In this document: positions 33,893 through 43,023 of the stretch, piece by piece
How the letters are laid out: each line of letters starts with the position of its first letter
Numbering within the stretch: the first letter of the stretch is position 1
Position numbers and translations under genes: made by a program
The notes under the pieces: generated by a model
The model's database searches: none
What the model was told of the DNA's origin: nothing
Seen by the model: the letters and a program-made list of their open reading frames with translations, nothing else
DNA from: Virgibacillus_F flavescens
Lineage (GTDB): Bacteria > Bacillota > Bacilli > Bacillales > Amphibacillaceae
Assembly: GCF_050574275.1 (NCBI RefSeq)
Contig: NZ_CP192260.1
Location: 2,914,001-2,978,000, forward strand
DNA: 64,000 bases
Direction: 5' to 3'

Positions 33893-34438
33893 CTAGACCC
33901 ATTCTTCGCGCAATATCCCCATCTTAATTGCATCAAAATAATTACCTTCTACCATTCTAGCATTTCGTATCCGGGCTTCTTCTTTCATTCCTATTTTCTC
34001 TGCAACCTTAACCATTCTGATATTACCCGACCAAGTTGACATCCCTAATCGATGTAAATCAGTTTTTTCAAAAAGAAAATCAATCCAGCGTTTATACGCT
34101 TCAGAACCATATCCCCCACTCCAAAAAGCACTGTTATAAATAACAATTCCAGTTTCAAGCCAGTTTGTATTTTTATCGACCCAATAAGAACTTACATAAC
34201 CGATTAGTTCTCCATTTGTTTTAATAACGAGCGTAGCAGGAACTCCCTCGTCAATATCAAGTTCCTGCTTAAAACTTTTACGATAATCTTCTTTAGACTG
34301 TTTTTCTTCCGAAATGTATGGACCATTCCACTTTTTCGCTTCCTGCTGCTCCTCTTCAAATTTCCAAAAATACAACTCATCAATGTCTTTACTGCTAGCT
34401 TCTGTTAGCTCAACCTTATCGCCAATAATTTTAATCAA
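33893..34438 (-). CDS. RimJ/RimL-type GNAT N-acetyltransferase
   Basis: A 181-residue GNAT protein, TTG start at 34438 with AAGGAG upstream. Features: the KVELTEASSKDIDELYFW start, SAFWSGGYGSEAYKRWIDF for acetyl-CoA, and HRLGMSTWSGNIRMVKVAEK. Close in type to YjcK-like enzymes that acetylate proteins or small amines. Paired with a second GNAT gene 12 bp upstream. Confidence 0.85.
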   Translation of the reverse strand: MIKIIGDKVELTEASSKDIDELYFWKFEEEQQEAKKWNGPYISEEKQSKEDYRKSFKQELDIDEGVPATLVIKTNGELIGYVSSYWVDKNTNWLETGIVIYNSAFWSGGYGSEAYKRWIDFLFEKTDLHRLGMSTWSGNIRMVKVAEKIGMKEEARIRNARMVEGNYFDAIKMGILREEWV

Positions 34439-34450
34439 AACAAAAATTCA

Positions 34451-34969
34451 CTACTCCTTCGCTCTCCAAGTATAATTAACAAACTTCAGCTTCTGACCAT
34501 TCAATTCTATTGATTCATCACTTAAACCTTCTTGTTCAAATCCGTTGTTTTCAAGTACCTTTTGTGAAGCAATATTATTAGTTGTAGTCTTTGCATTTAT
34601 TTGTTTTATATTAATTTCTTCCAATACTTTTTCTAATAATAGTTTTAATGATCTGCTTGCTATTCTTTTTCCAACATGGATTTCTCCTATTCTATAACCA
34701 AGATGCCCCATGGATCGAGGTTCATCAATATCAACCAAGTTTATTCTCCCAAGAATTGAACCCTCACTATCTTTTATTAAATAGAAATAGGAAATTTCTT
34801 TTGTTTGTTCATCAAGCAACGAGTCGAGACGATTTTGAAAAGACTCATAACCAAAGTATTCGTCTCCTCGAGATGGTACCATTTGTTCAAAATAAGTTCT
34901 GTTATCCAATTCAAATTCAAACAGTGATTCTGCGTCTTCTATTTGTAATTTTTTTAGTGCTAAGTCCAT
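34451..34969 (-). CDS. GNAT N-acetyltransferase
   Basis: A 172-residue GNAT protein: ALKKLQIEDAESLFEFE start, ILGRINLVDID strand, HVGKRIASRSLKLLLEKV helix with a somewhat altered acetyl-CoA loop (VGKRIA), and ASQKVLENNGFEQEG. Substrate unknown. Confidence 0.85.
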   Translation of the reverse strand: MDLALKKLQIEDAESLFEFELDNRTYFEQMVPSRGDEYFGYESFQNRLDSLLDEQTKEISYFYLIKDSEGSILGRINLVDIDEPRSMGHLGYRIGEIHVGKRIASRSLKLLLEKVLEEINIKQINAKTTTNNIASQKVLENNGFEQEGLSDESIELNGQKLKFVNYTWRAKE

Positions 34970-35055
34970 ATTTATCTGCCACCCTAACCTTTTTCACTAC
35001 CCACCATGGAACGTAAATATTTTTGTAATCCATTTTATATCCTCGAAGTTTGAAA

Positions 35056-35613
35056 TTATCGTTTGAATGCATCAAGTATAAGTGAAGGGACGACTACATC
35101 ATCGCCTTCGTTTCTGGGATCAAATTGCTTAGATCGAAATATAACACCATCTTTTCCATCCCAATTATTGTAATGAAACTTTCCACTTTCATCGCAGTAT
35201 TCAATCAACTCAACTTCAAATCCTGTTTCCTCAAACATTTTTGATAAAGTATGATAATTATGTACGATTTTATGACTCGCAGCGGGATGGTCTTTAAGTC
35301 CTGGACCACCAATTTTAACTATATTCTGGTATTCCTCATTTTGAAAATAGCCATCTGGAACCGCGCAGCGAACATAACCGTTTTTCTTTAAAAATTGTCG
35401 GCAGATTTTCGCGGCTTCTGCCCCCTCTTCATAAGTCAGGTGTTCCCATACATGTTCAGCTAAAATTGCTGTTACCGAGTTTTCAGCAAAATTTCTCTGC
35501 CACGTTGTAACATCCAGTAAATTAACCTCTTCTTCTTGTGTATGAATCCATCCCGGGTTATTGTTATAGCCACCTGCACCAATGACAACTTTTATTTCTT
35601 CTTTTTGAATCAT
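35056..35613 (-). CDS. SAM-methyltransferase-fold protein (COG4627-like)
   Basis: About 185 residues from ATG 35613 with AGGTGG before it. It has VVIGAGGYNNNPGWI near the N-terminus, ILAEHVWEHLTYEEG, RCAVPDGYFQNEEYQ, and a conserved end EYCDESGKFHYNNWDG then IFRSKQFDPRN. This matches predicted SAM-dependent methyltransferases of unknown substrate with a shortened motif I. Confidence 0.75.
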   Translation of the reverse strand: MIQKEEIKVVIGAGGYNNNPGWIHTQEEEVNLLDVTTWQRNFAENSVTAILAEHVWEHLTYEEGAEAAKICRQFLKKNGYVRCAVPDGYFQNEEYQNIVKIGGPGLKDHPAASHKIVHNYHTLSKMFEETGFEVELIEYCDESGKFHYNNWDGKDGVIFRSKQFDPRNEGDDVVVPSLILDAFKR

Positions 35614-35749
35614 CAACCAAACCACCTTTTTTTACTCTATCTACTAAACTAATTCGACAGCCATGCAGAAAATCCTTCAATCAGACTCCGTCAAAATAGA
35701 GTCTCATCCCTCTACAAACGTGCTATTATTATAGTATAGGAGGGATTTT

Positions 35750-36283
35750 ATGAACTTTAACTTGAATGAAGCTATAGAAATTTTGGAACGCACTCCAGCA
35801 ACATTGGAGCAGCTCTTGTCTGGTTTATCCGAAGGTTGGCTGCAGTGTAATGAGGGAGATGGCACCTGGAATACTTACGAAGTGATTGATCACCTTATTG
35901 AGTGTGAAAAAAATAATTGGATACCGCGGTTAGAAAGTATTTTAAACGAAGGAGAACCAAAGCAGTTTCCACCTTTTGATCGTTATGCACATTTGAAAAA
36001 TAAAACTAAATTATCGATTGATCAACGGCTGGCTGATATTAAAGCAATTAGAACACAAAACATTTCCACAATAGAGGAATTAATCGATCCCAACGTACAC
36101 CTTGAACAGAAGGGATTACACCCTGCTTTCGGTGCTGTAAAAGTAAGGGAATTACTCTCTACCTGGGCGGTTCACGATTTAACCCACATTAATCAAATCG
36201 TAAGAATAATGGCCGAGAGATACAGATTAGATGTAGGACCTTGGCAGGACTACTTAGGGATACTAAAAAACAATAAAAAATAA
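35750..36283 (+). CDS. DinB-superfamily metal-dependent protein
   Basis: A 177-residue four-helix protein. Putative metal ligands are the His in YEVIDHLIECE and the two His in WAVHDLTHINQIVR, the DinB arrangement. Related Bacillus proteins include thiol S-transferases and damage-inducible proteins. Plus strand, with AGGAGG and a separate promoter region. Confidence 0.82.
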   Translation: MNFNLNEAIEILERTPATLEQLLSGLSEGWLQCNEGDGTWNTYEVIDHLIECEKNNWIPRLESILNEGEPKQFPPFDRYAHLKNKTKLSIDQRLADIKAIRTQNISTIEELIDPNVHLEQKGLHPAFGAVKVRELLSTWAVHDLTHINQIVRIMAERYRLDVGPWQDYLGILKNNKK

Positions 36284-36285
36284 TC

Positions 36286-37140
36286 TCATTTACTAGCAAA
36301 TGATTCGTCGAATTCGTTCAGCCAATAGGCTATCCATTCTGTAATTCTCACGTTAGTATTTTCATCCAGCGAATTTGACAGCATTGTTTGTAACCTTAGA
36401 CCACTCCATGCATGGAATATCGATAGATAACCCAGTGAATCAAAAGGTTCAGCGGCCTCTTCATATCCTTTTCTCCATCCGGTTTCAAATTGTTCTAACG
36501 TAACTCGATCGTCTTTGAAGTGTTTGACTCCTTCTAATCGAAGAAGTGAAAATGTTCGGGAAATGTCATAGCGATAATCTCCTATAGATGCATTTATCCA
36601 ATCAATGACAGCGGTAATTTTCTTACCATCTGTTAGGACGTTTAGTGGATGATAATCCAAATGAACGAAGTTATGAAGAAGCTCGTTTTTGGGGATTCTA
36701 CCAATTACTTTTTCTTCTTCTATACTTGGTGACAACCAAGAATTTTCTGTTTTCTGAAAAGTAGCAGGCACAGTTATTCTATTTATGATCGCTTGGGTTT
36801 TTCCAAACTCATATCCTAATGAATCTGCAGTTTCCGGTCGATCCATCAATTCCTGAAACACCGTTTGCCCTGAAGCCCATTCCATTAACATAACTGAGTA
36901 TTCTTCCGTAGAAAGTACTTTAGTCACTTCAGGTACCGGCACTCCATTAGCTTTGGCGAAATCAATTATCTTTTTTTCCTGAATAAACTCGTTATGCCTA
37001 TGTATAGGTAAAATGCGTAAAGCATATGAAGCATTGATGGTATCAACTTTATATACCTGACAGTCTCTCCCTCCTGATATTTCTGCGTAATGGCTGGAGG
37101 GAGGTAACCCCAACTTCTCTAGTATATTTTCGATTCCCAT
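36286..37140 (-). CDS. aminoglycoside phosphotransferase-like kinase (APH family)
   Basis: A 284-residue protein kinase-like enzyme: GGRDCQVYKV loop and YALRIL with the ATP lysine replaced by Arg, catalytic HLDYHPLNVL and metal-binding VIDWINASIGDYRYDIS. The APH superfamily includes antibiotic, choline and homoserine kinases; substrate cannot be set, and no resistance is claimed. Confidence 0.82.
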   Translation of the reverse strand: MGIENILEKLGLPPSSHYAEISGGRDCQVYKVDTINASYALRILPIHRHNEFIQEKKIIDFAKANGVPVPEVTKVLSTEEYSVMLMEWASGQTVFQELMDRPETADSLGYEFGKTQAIINRITVPATFQKTENSWLSPSIEEEKVIGRIPKNELLHNFVHLDYHPLNVLTDGKKITAVIDWINASIGDYRYDISRTFSLLRLEGVKHFKDDRVTLEQFETGWRKGYEEAAEPFDSLGYLSIFHAWSGLRLQTMLSNSLDENTNVRITEWIAYWLNEFDESFASK

Positions 37141-37165
37141 GTAATCCCCCTAATCATATGTTTGG

Positions 37166-37360
37166 TTACGTAAAATCTGAAATGTTTCCTATTAGTCTTC
37201 CTGCCCCTCTTATCAACCAGTACAGTAACCTAAATGGCAATAAAGCAAACTCAGGAATCCAAAAAAGCATATCAAAAATAAAATCAATTGACCTGTAGTC
37301 CCCGCGATTTTTCCTGCTTTTTCTAGTTTTTTGTTTCTTTCTATTCCACCAGTCATTCAT
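37166..37360 (-). CDS. small basic membrane protein
   Basis: A 64-residue protein with a very basic N-terminus (RKKQKTRKSRKNRGDYRS) and an amphipathic, aromatic-rich membrane segment (FWIPEFALLPFRLLYWLIRG). GGAGGG precedes the ATG. Unknown function; similar small proteins occur across bacilli. Confidence 0.6.
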   Translation of the reverse strand: MNDWWNRKKQKTRKSRKNRGDYRSIDFIFDMLFWIPEFALLPFRLLYWLIRGAGRLIGNISDFT

Positions 37361-37445
37361 GGCTTATCCCTCCAATTCGCGAAAGATTCTGTTATATACA
37401 GTTTTACGATTCGCAAAGCAAAAAGTTTCAGTTCCCTGAGAAAAT

Positions 37446-37991
37446 CTAAAGACTTTCTGCTTCAACCACTTTAAACACAGCAGAATAGATTCCTTTTACT
37501 TTATCTTTTTGAAATTTATTATTTTCAATTGGGTAACTGAATTTCCAGCCATTAAATCCTTCCTTCTTACTTTTGTAGAGAATACCTGAGATGAAATTTT
37601 CATCATCATTTATCCTTTCCGCATGTTCCTTATAAGATAAACTGTTATCCTCACTCGTAAATGGGACATGACTTGCTTTCGAACCAACAAAGAAGAAAGG
37701 AATATTTATTTTTTTATAAATTTCCTTATTTTTCTTAGCCGCTGCCTCAGGTAAATGATCTTCCATCACGATTACAGCATCATACTCAGACACCGTTAGT
37801 TCTGCCATCTCTTTCCAAGATACCTTCTCAAAATTCACTTGGTCCTCGCGTACTTTCGGAACATCCCCGATCACGGCCACACGTAACGCCTCACCGTCAT
37901 AAATTTTTTCTTTTAATTCATCTTTCGGTTGGCATGCACCAAGTAATACGATTAAGATTAATAAAACAATCATTTTCCTCAAAAATCTCAC
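37446..37991 (-). CDS. lipoprotein of unknown function
   Basis: A lipoprotein of about 181 residues with lipobox LLGAC (Cys20). The start may be GTG 37991, the TTG at 37982 or the ATG at 37973; AGGGAG best fits the TTG. The mature part begins QPKDELKEKIYDGEALRVAV and looks like an alpha/beta domain (AVIGDVPKVRE, YDAVIVMEDHLPE, IPFFFVGSKAS). Family not recognised. Confidence 0.7.
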   Translation of the reverse strand: MRFLRKMIVLLILIVLLGACQPKDELKEKIYDGEALRVAVIGDVPKVREDQVNFEKVSWKEMAELTVSEYDAVIVMEDHLPEAAAKKNKEIYKKINIPFFFVGSKASHVPFTSEDNSLSYKEHAERINDDENFISGILYKSKKEGFNGWKFSYPIENNKFQKDKVKGIYSAVFKVVEAESL

Positions 37992-38009
37992 TCCCTGTTT
38001 TCGATTTGA

Positions 38010-38494
38010 TTAAGGGTCAACTGCAGATCCATCATTTTTTCCGATTACTAATTTCTCTAATGCAACTTTTGTTATCATATCACCATTCGGTTCTGTTACA
38101 GCTACCACGATGTTCCCATTTTGAATCAAGTTTTCTAATACAGTTTGTTTCACAGCTCTTACTAGTTGTAAATTGATACCAGTACAAAATAATTCCTTGG
38201 ATGAAGATAACGCGGGAAGATTTAAATTTCTACTATCAATGGTGGTATTAGAATCTTTTTCAATTATCGTTTTTAGATCACCTTTTACATTAAAAGTTAC
38301 AAAGAACGGATCAATGGATTGAATTTCAGCGAAATTATTTTCTAAACAAATCTTGGGGCTAAAACTTTGAGACTTTCAACATAAGTAACGGTACTTTCAT
38401 TCTTAAGAACCCTTATTTTTTCGGTTTTATCTGGATCATTACTGCAACCACCAAAGATGACTAAAACTAGTATACTTACATGCATTAATTTCAT
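38010..38494 (-). pseudogene. lipoprotein gene with a frameshift
   Basis: ATG 38494 (site GGGGGATG) reads MKLMHVSILVLVIFGGCSN (lipobox FGGC) to ESLKVLAP, then hits TAG in frame. Adding one base to the four-G run at 38355-38358 restores KICLENNFAEIQSIDPFFV and about 100 more residues to TAA 38010 (IGKNDGSAVDP). The second half has a repeated pattern of short strands. Likely a recent single-base loss. Confidence 0.75.
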
Positions 38495-38741
38495 TGAACA
38501 TCCCCCAATTGAAATTCAAAATTGCTTTTATGTAGTAAGCAGAATCCATTTGGACTTTATCTACATAAAATAGGTAATATTTAACTAGTAGTATAACCTT
38601 ATTTTTCTGAAATTTCAAAGTGCTCAATCACCATATATCTCACTTTTTTGTAACATAAAGAATCAATAGCCAAGACGACTAAAACCGTTAATGACATAAA
38701 TTAAGCGTTGTTATATTATTCAATGAAGTTTCAATAAAAAA

Positions 38742-38759
38742 ACTACCCCTCCAGGTAGC
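38742..38759 (-). terminator. short terminator after the 90-residue protein gene
   Basis: CTACC (38743-38747) and GGTAG (38754-38758) pair, and a run of seven T follows on the minus strand. The stem is short. Confidence 0.45.
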
Positions 38760-39032
38760 TTATTTAAACTTATTCTTGCCTGCTTTCTCATTTCCACGCT
38801 TGAAATTACCCGTTACCTTTGCTAATAAAAGCTGAACTTCCCTCGCTTGATCACCAGCTTTTTCTAATCTCGCTATTAATTTTTCAGCTTCTTTACCATT
38901 AACAATTTTGATTTGTTTACCTTCATAACTTATTAATACGGATCCTTTTTTAGTAGTTTGGTAAGCAAAAGGTTCTTCATTTAACCTGTCTGTTTTGTTA
39001 GCGTTACACAATACTCCCACCTCATACCGCAT
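38760..39032 (-). CDS. conserved small cytosolic protein, unknown
   Basis: A 90-residue protein beginning MRYEVGVLCN, with a beta-rich first half (GSVLISYEGKQIKIVNG) and a helical lysine-rich second half (EAEKLIARLEKAGDQARE). No domain recognised. It is followed by a terminator and preceded closely by the epimerase gene. Confidence 0.6.
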   Translation of the reverse strand: MRYEVGVLCNANKTDRLNEEPFAYQTTKKGSVLISYEGKQIKIVNGKEAEKLIARLEKAGDQAREVQLLLAKVTGNFKRGNEKAGKNKFK

Positions 39033-39051
39033 TGAATTTAAAATAACTATT

Positions 39052-39867
39052 TTACCAGTATATCTTCCAGCGACTTTTTAACACTAGTTCCGTTTCTGTT
39101 CTGATAAAAATTGATCCAATTTCCAGCATCCATTTAGGTGCAGGTAATCCTGCTGACCTATTCATTTGTTCACGCAGCAATTTCATAAGCTCATAATTAC
39201 TTACAGGATTCGGTGCAGAGCAATTAAATGCTCCGCGAAGATCCGTTCTATCCTTCAGGAACCGAACAATTTGAAACATATCTTCAATATGAATCCAGCT
39301 GAATTTTTGGTTTCCTGATCCCTGAATACCTCCAAGTCCCATTTTCACTAGATTTCGGTATGGTGTCATCACTCCACCGTCTTCTCCTAGAACAATAGCT
39401 GTTCGAAGCGCTACCTGCCTGGTTTTTGGCAGATCGAAGTCGAAGAAAGTCTTCTCCCAGTTTGTTGCCACATCAACCGAAAAGCCTTCTCCAATGTCTC
39501 CATTTTCTTCCGTCATCGGTCGATCTTCTGCATGTCTGTAAATAGTAGCTGTACTGAAATTCATCCATACTTCAGGTGGATTTTCGCAAGCCTTTAGAAT
39601 TTCACCAAGCGTATTTGTAGTATGTACTCTTGAATACATAATTTCATTTTTATTTTTTTCATTATACCTGCAATTTACAGATTTACCGGCCAAATTAATA
39701 AGCAGTTCAGAACCTTCCAGTGCTTCTTTGATCCTTTTCCTGTTATTCCAGGAAATATTTGGAGAACGTCTCGATATGATATGCACGTCATAACCAAGTT
39801 CGGTTAATTTCTTTTCAAAATACTTACCAATAAAACCTGTTCCTCCTGCTAAAACTACCTTCTTCAT
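39052..39867 (-). CDS. TIGR01777-type NAD-dependent epimerase (YfhF-like), shortened C-terminus
   Basis: A 271-residue extended SDR: VVLAGGTGFIGKY (Rossmann), LLINLAGKSVNCRY, FSTATIYRHAEDRPMTE, WEKTFFDF, VALRTAIVLG. The family usually has about 300 residues and ends with a DUF1731 tail containing KSR.(V/L)P. Here the protein stops after LKSRWKIYW. In the next frame the same bases read KSLEDILVK, a plausible original C-terminus, so an internal deletion between short direct repeats is likely. Confidence 0.8.
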   Translation of the reverse strand: MKKVVLAGGTGFIGKYFEKKLTELGYDVHIISRRSPNISWNNRKRIKEALEGSELLINLAGKSVNCRYNEKNKNEIMYSRVHTTNTLGEILKACENPPEVWMNFSTATIYRHAEDRPMTEENGDIGEGFSVDVATNWEKTFFDFDLPKTRQVALRTAIVLGEDGGVMTPYRNLVKMGLGGIQGSGNQKFSWIHIEDMFQIVRFLKDRTDLRGAFNCSAPNPVSNYELMKLLREQMNRSAGLPAPKWMLEIGSIFIRTETELVLKSRWKIYW

Positions 39868-39895
39868 TGCTAAAACTCCTTCTCATAAGTTGTAG

Positions 39896-40096
39896 TTAGT
39901 TTTTAGTACTTCTTGTTACATACCCCTGAGATACCGCTATTGCCAAGCCGACAACCGTTGCCCCTAAGTATACGCCGGTATATGAGATCCAAGCTATTTC
40001 CCTTCCCAGAAGAAAGTCTATAATAAGCCGAAGCGCAGTGGTTAACAATGGAAATACAATAGACCAGAATAAGATAGTTTTTAATTTTTTTGACAT
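39896..40096 (-). CDS. small membrane protein
   Basis: About 66 residues from ATG 40096 (MSKKLKTILFWSIVFPL), with AAGGAG eight bases before. Two membrane helices (ILFWSIVFPLLTTALRLIIDF and YTGVYLGATVVGLAIAV). Unknown function. Confidence 0.6.
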   Translation of the reverse strand: MSKKLKTILFWSIVFPLLTTALRLIIDFLLGREIAWISYTGVYLGATVVGLAIAVSQGYVTRSTKN

Positions 40097-40126
40097 AACT
40101 TTCACTCCTTAAAAACTCATCTGCCT

Positions 40127-40534
40127 TTATACTTCAATAATCGATGGTGCAATACTAGTAAATATATCCACGGTATCCTCAAAGCAATTCAACGTATATT
40201 GCACACATTCGCCATACGAAAATGTTTCATTTCGGCTCTGAGTCATTTTTTCAATATAGTCCAAATGTCTGGATTTAGTATAGATTCTAAAAGCCTCTCC
40301 ACTGTATTCCTCAGTATGATCGTAATAGGTGAAATCATCACTGATAATTGAAAAAGTTAAAGGATTTGGAAAGGCGATTTGAAGTTTGGTAATTTGTTTA
40401 TCTTCTTCCGGGATATGCAAAGCTCCGAAGTCATTAGACATATTCACAAAAATTGATAAAGTATCTTCCCCTTTTGCTCTTCGCGGTACAGAAATCCTTT
40501 CCAAAGAAAGAAATACGTCTCTTTTCTTAGTCAA
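40127..40534 (-). CDS. hypothetical protein
   Basis: A 135-residue, probably cytosolic, mostly beta protein (LSLERISVPRRAKGEDTLS, FPNPLTFSIISDDFTYYDH, VDIFTSIAPSIIEV). No recognised family. It lies between a small membrane protein gene and the isochorismatase gene with short spacings. Confidence 0.55.
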   Translation of the reverse strand: MTKKRDVFLSLERISVPRRAKGEDTLSIFVNMSNDFGALHIPEEDKQITKLQIAFPNPLTFSIISDDFTYYDHTEEYSGEAFRIYTKSRHLDYIEKMTQSRNETFSYGECVQYTLNCFEDTVDIFTSIAPSIIEV

Positions 40535-40572
40535 TTCTTTAAAATCTATTGTATTTCACTCCTAATAGTTTA

Positions 40573-41130
40573 TTACCGATGCTTATAATGCTCTGGCTTA
40601 AACAAGTCTGCTTCAGCATTCCGTACCATCGAAAAATTATCAACATTATAATGCCCATGGAGTGTTTCATTGTGATGACGAATAATTTGTTCTGCTGATA
40701 AACTATTTGAATCAGAGGTAGAATGCCCATCTCCAACTAATGTCACGTCAAAACGATTGATCGTTGCTGTTCGCACAGCTGTATCGATACAATGCTGCGT
40801 CTTACACCCCATTATCACAAGATGTTCCACCGTATTTTCACTTAAATGTTCAAGTAATGGTGTACCATAAAATGAATTCGTTGCCGCTTTATCAAAAATA
40901 GTGGCTGTGGACGGTACGTTAATATCCTTATGAACTTGGAATCCTGGTCCTACGCCGCTCGCAACATCTACATCTCTAATAAATACAACGGGAATATTTT
41001 GATTTAGTGCTTTTTCAATTACTATATTAATATTAGAAATGACCTTCTCTTTCTCAAAAACGCCTGCCTCTTCGCTATTACCGTCCATTAATTCCTGTTG
41101 TGCATCAATAACCAATAAAGTCTGTTTCAA
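40573..41130 (-). CDS. isochorismatase-family cysteine hydrolase
   Basis: A 185-residue hydrolase: Asp in LLVIDAQQELM, Lys region IFDKAATNSFYGT, and Cys in VIMGCKTQHCIDTAVR complete the Asp-Lys-Cys triad. The family includes nicotinamidase-like and isochorismatase-like enzymes; the specific amide substrate is unknown. Confidence 0.85.
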   Translation of the reverse strand: MKQTLLVIDAQQELMDGNSEEAGVFEKEKVISNINIVIEKALNQNIPVVFIRDVDVASGVGPGFQVHKDINVPSTATIFDKAATNSFYGTPLLEHLSENTVEHLVIMGCKTQHCIDTAVRTATINRFDVTLVGDGHSTSDSNSLSAEQIIRHHNETLHGHYNVDNFSMVRNAEADLFKPEHYKHR

Positions 41131-41233
41131 ATTTTTTCCTCCTAAGAATGTATTTGTTTTGTAAATAAGCTATTCTATAATTTATATTATATCAATAATT
41201 ATTATTTTTTTCAGTTTATTCAATAAAATTTTA

Positions 41234-42121
41234 CTATCCCTTCAACCGGCTAACAGCTATTTTCTCAAGATTTGAGATGGTTTGCTCAAAAGATTTGATA
41301 GGAGTATAACCTAATTCTATTATCCTGGAGTTAGAATAAATGGGACGGTCTATCAATCGGTCAGGTACTACTAGCTTCTTTTTTAAAGCTGAGACTAGCC
41401 TAACTCTAAAAGTTTCTTCAGCATAATTTCCGTCAATTGCATTATAAATTTCTCCGATCGAACCACTTTTTATGACCAAACCTATCATTTCGACTAGATT
41501 ATCTGCATGTATCCAGGGAACAAGGTCATCAGGATGAACCCAATTCACCGTGTTACTTTCTAACATACGAGTAATTTGCCTGTCTCCCCAATATGAATTT
41601 TCTTCTGCACAAATTGCCCCAGGACGTAGGATAGTGACATCAAGACCTCTACCTATATAATAGTTAAGTATCTGTTCGGATCGTACTTTTGTGTGAATAT
41701 AAACTTCTTCATGATCTACCGCTATTGGACTGGTTTCTTCGATAAAACCGTCTTCCGGTTCACCATAAACTGATGTAGTTGATATATGTATGAATTTCTT
41801 AACATCTGACTTCTTTGCAACGCTCGCTATATTTTCCACTCCAGTAATATTTGAACGAATCGCTTCATCCAATTCATCTCCGAAATAAGCAGCACAATGT
41901 ACGATGATGTCAATATTTTCTGTAACATCGACTAATGAATCTTTATTTGCCAAATCACCTAAGACCGGATTAATTCCTAATCCGATTAATTTGGATGCGT
42001 TCCTTCTATCTCGTATTAAACCAATTACAGTAGCGCCCTCTTCCAAAAATTTTTTCGCTGCACGTTCACCTAAAGTACCTGTTACTCCAGTAACTAATAG
42101 TTTTTTATCCGAAATATCCAT
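41234..42121 (-). CDS. NAD(P)-dependent epimerase/dehydratase (extended SDR)
   Basis: A 295-residue extended SDR: LLVTGVTGTLGERAAKKF, IIVHCAAYFGDELDEAIRSN, FIHISTTSVYGEPED, catalytic YIHTK, ILRPGAICAEENSYWG. Substrate-binding half ends QTISNLEK. Probably a sugar- or steroid-like epimerase or reductase. Confidence 0.88.
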   Translation of the reverse strand: MDISDKKLLVTGVTGTLGERAAKKFLEEGATVIGLIRDRRNASKLIGLGINPVLGDLANKDSLVDVTENIDIIVHCAAYFGDELDEAIRSNITGVENIASVAKKSDVKKFIHISTTSVYGEPEDGFIEETSPIAVDHEEVYIHTKVRSEQILNYYIGRGLDVTILRPGAICAEENSYWGDRQITRMLESNTVNWVHPDDLVPWIHADNLVEMIGLVIKSGSIGEIYNAIDGNYAEETFRVRLVSALKKKLVVPDRLIDRPIYSNSRIIELGYTPIKSFEQTISNLEKIAVSRLKG

Positions 42122-42159
42122 CTTGGACTCACGCTTCTTTCAATAATGTTGCAGTTAAA

Positions 42160-43023
42160 TTAATAGTTATATACAGTTCTATTAGAACTTCCTAAACTGC
42201 GCTTTATTTCCAACAGACATTCATCACCTGACCAATGTACATAATGATGGGTGTCCATTTTATATAGTCTAATACTTTTAGCGCCACTGAGTTTATTGAC
42301 TGATTTAGCAACACTAACTGCTCTCTTCTCATCGATACCTTTGAAGGATGCGTAAATAAGCAGACAGGGAACTTTCAATTCTTTAAGCATTTTAGGTAAA
42401 TTTAATCGATAGTATCCAAACATAAGGCGCAGACCTTCGCTAGTGAACGGCGCTTCATCGTTAAATGCTTTTCTTATATGATCTGATTCTTCTAATCCTA
42501 ATCTCTCGCAAAACGCTTCACGTTGATTATCTTTTTCTGTTTCAGAGGGCGCTGTATCTGATATAAAAAACTTCTCTATTTTTCTAATGAATGATTTTCC
42601 TGCCAGTCTTTCAAGACCACTCATTAATGGCATCACGTAACCAAATGGCCCAAAATCTTTTATCGGAAATCTTGGTATCTTCATATGTCCCTGATCGAGC
42701 AAAACTAGTTTTGTCACTCGATCTGGATACATCGATGCAAAGCACATGGCGAGTGCTCCACCCATCGAATGACCAAACAGTACTGCTTTCTTAAAATTAT
42801 GCTGATCAAAATATTCCTTTAACCATTGCGCAATCTTTTGCTTGGATACCTTTCCATGTATACCTTCACTTTTTCCCATACCCGGCATATCCAGCAAATG
42901 ACATTCATAGTCCTCAGCTAATGATTCTGCTATATTTAACCCTTCCATCCCAGAAAATCCTGCTGCCGGAAGAAAGATTAAGGGTTCTCCTTTGCCAATG
43001 ATTACAGAGTGATAGTTAACCAT
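42160..43023 (-). CDS. alpha/beta hydrolase
   Basis: About 287 residues from ATG 43023 (MVNYHSVIIGKGEPLIFL), which overlaps the preceding kinase gene by 8 bp and has GGGAGG before it. Motifs: FLPAAGFSGMEG oxyanion region, LLDMPGMGKSEG, nucleophile in VLFGHSMGGALAMC, acid near LLIYASFKGIDEKRA and His in MDTHHYVHWSG. Unknown substrate. Confidence 0.82.
   Translation of the reverse strand: MVNYHSVIIGKGEPLIFLPAAGFSGMEGLNIAESLAEDYECHLLDMPGMGKSEGIHGKVSKQKIAQWLKEYFDQHNFKKAVLFGHSMGGALAMCFASMYPDRVTKLVLLDQGHMKIPRFPIKDFGPFGYVMPLMSGLERLAGKSFIRKIEKFFISDTAPSETEKDNQREAFCERLGLEESDHIRKAFNDEAPFTSEGLRLMFGYYRLNLPKMLKELKVPCLLIYASFKGIDEKRAVSVAKSVNKLSGAKSIRLYKMDTHHYVHWSGDECLLEIKRSLGSSNRTVYNY

Noticed and set aside
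34648..35016. 122-codon plus-strand frame opposite a GNAT gene
   Set aside because: Antisense to a complete GNAT domain and without a start site.
38439..38627. 62-codon frame overlapping the frameshifted lipoprotein
   Set aside because: It reads in another frame of the same strand, while the lipoprotein frame has a ribosome-binding site and lipobox.
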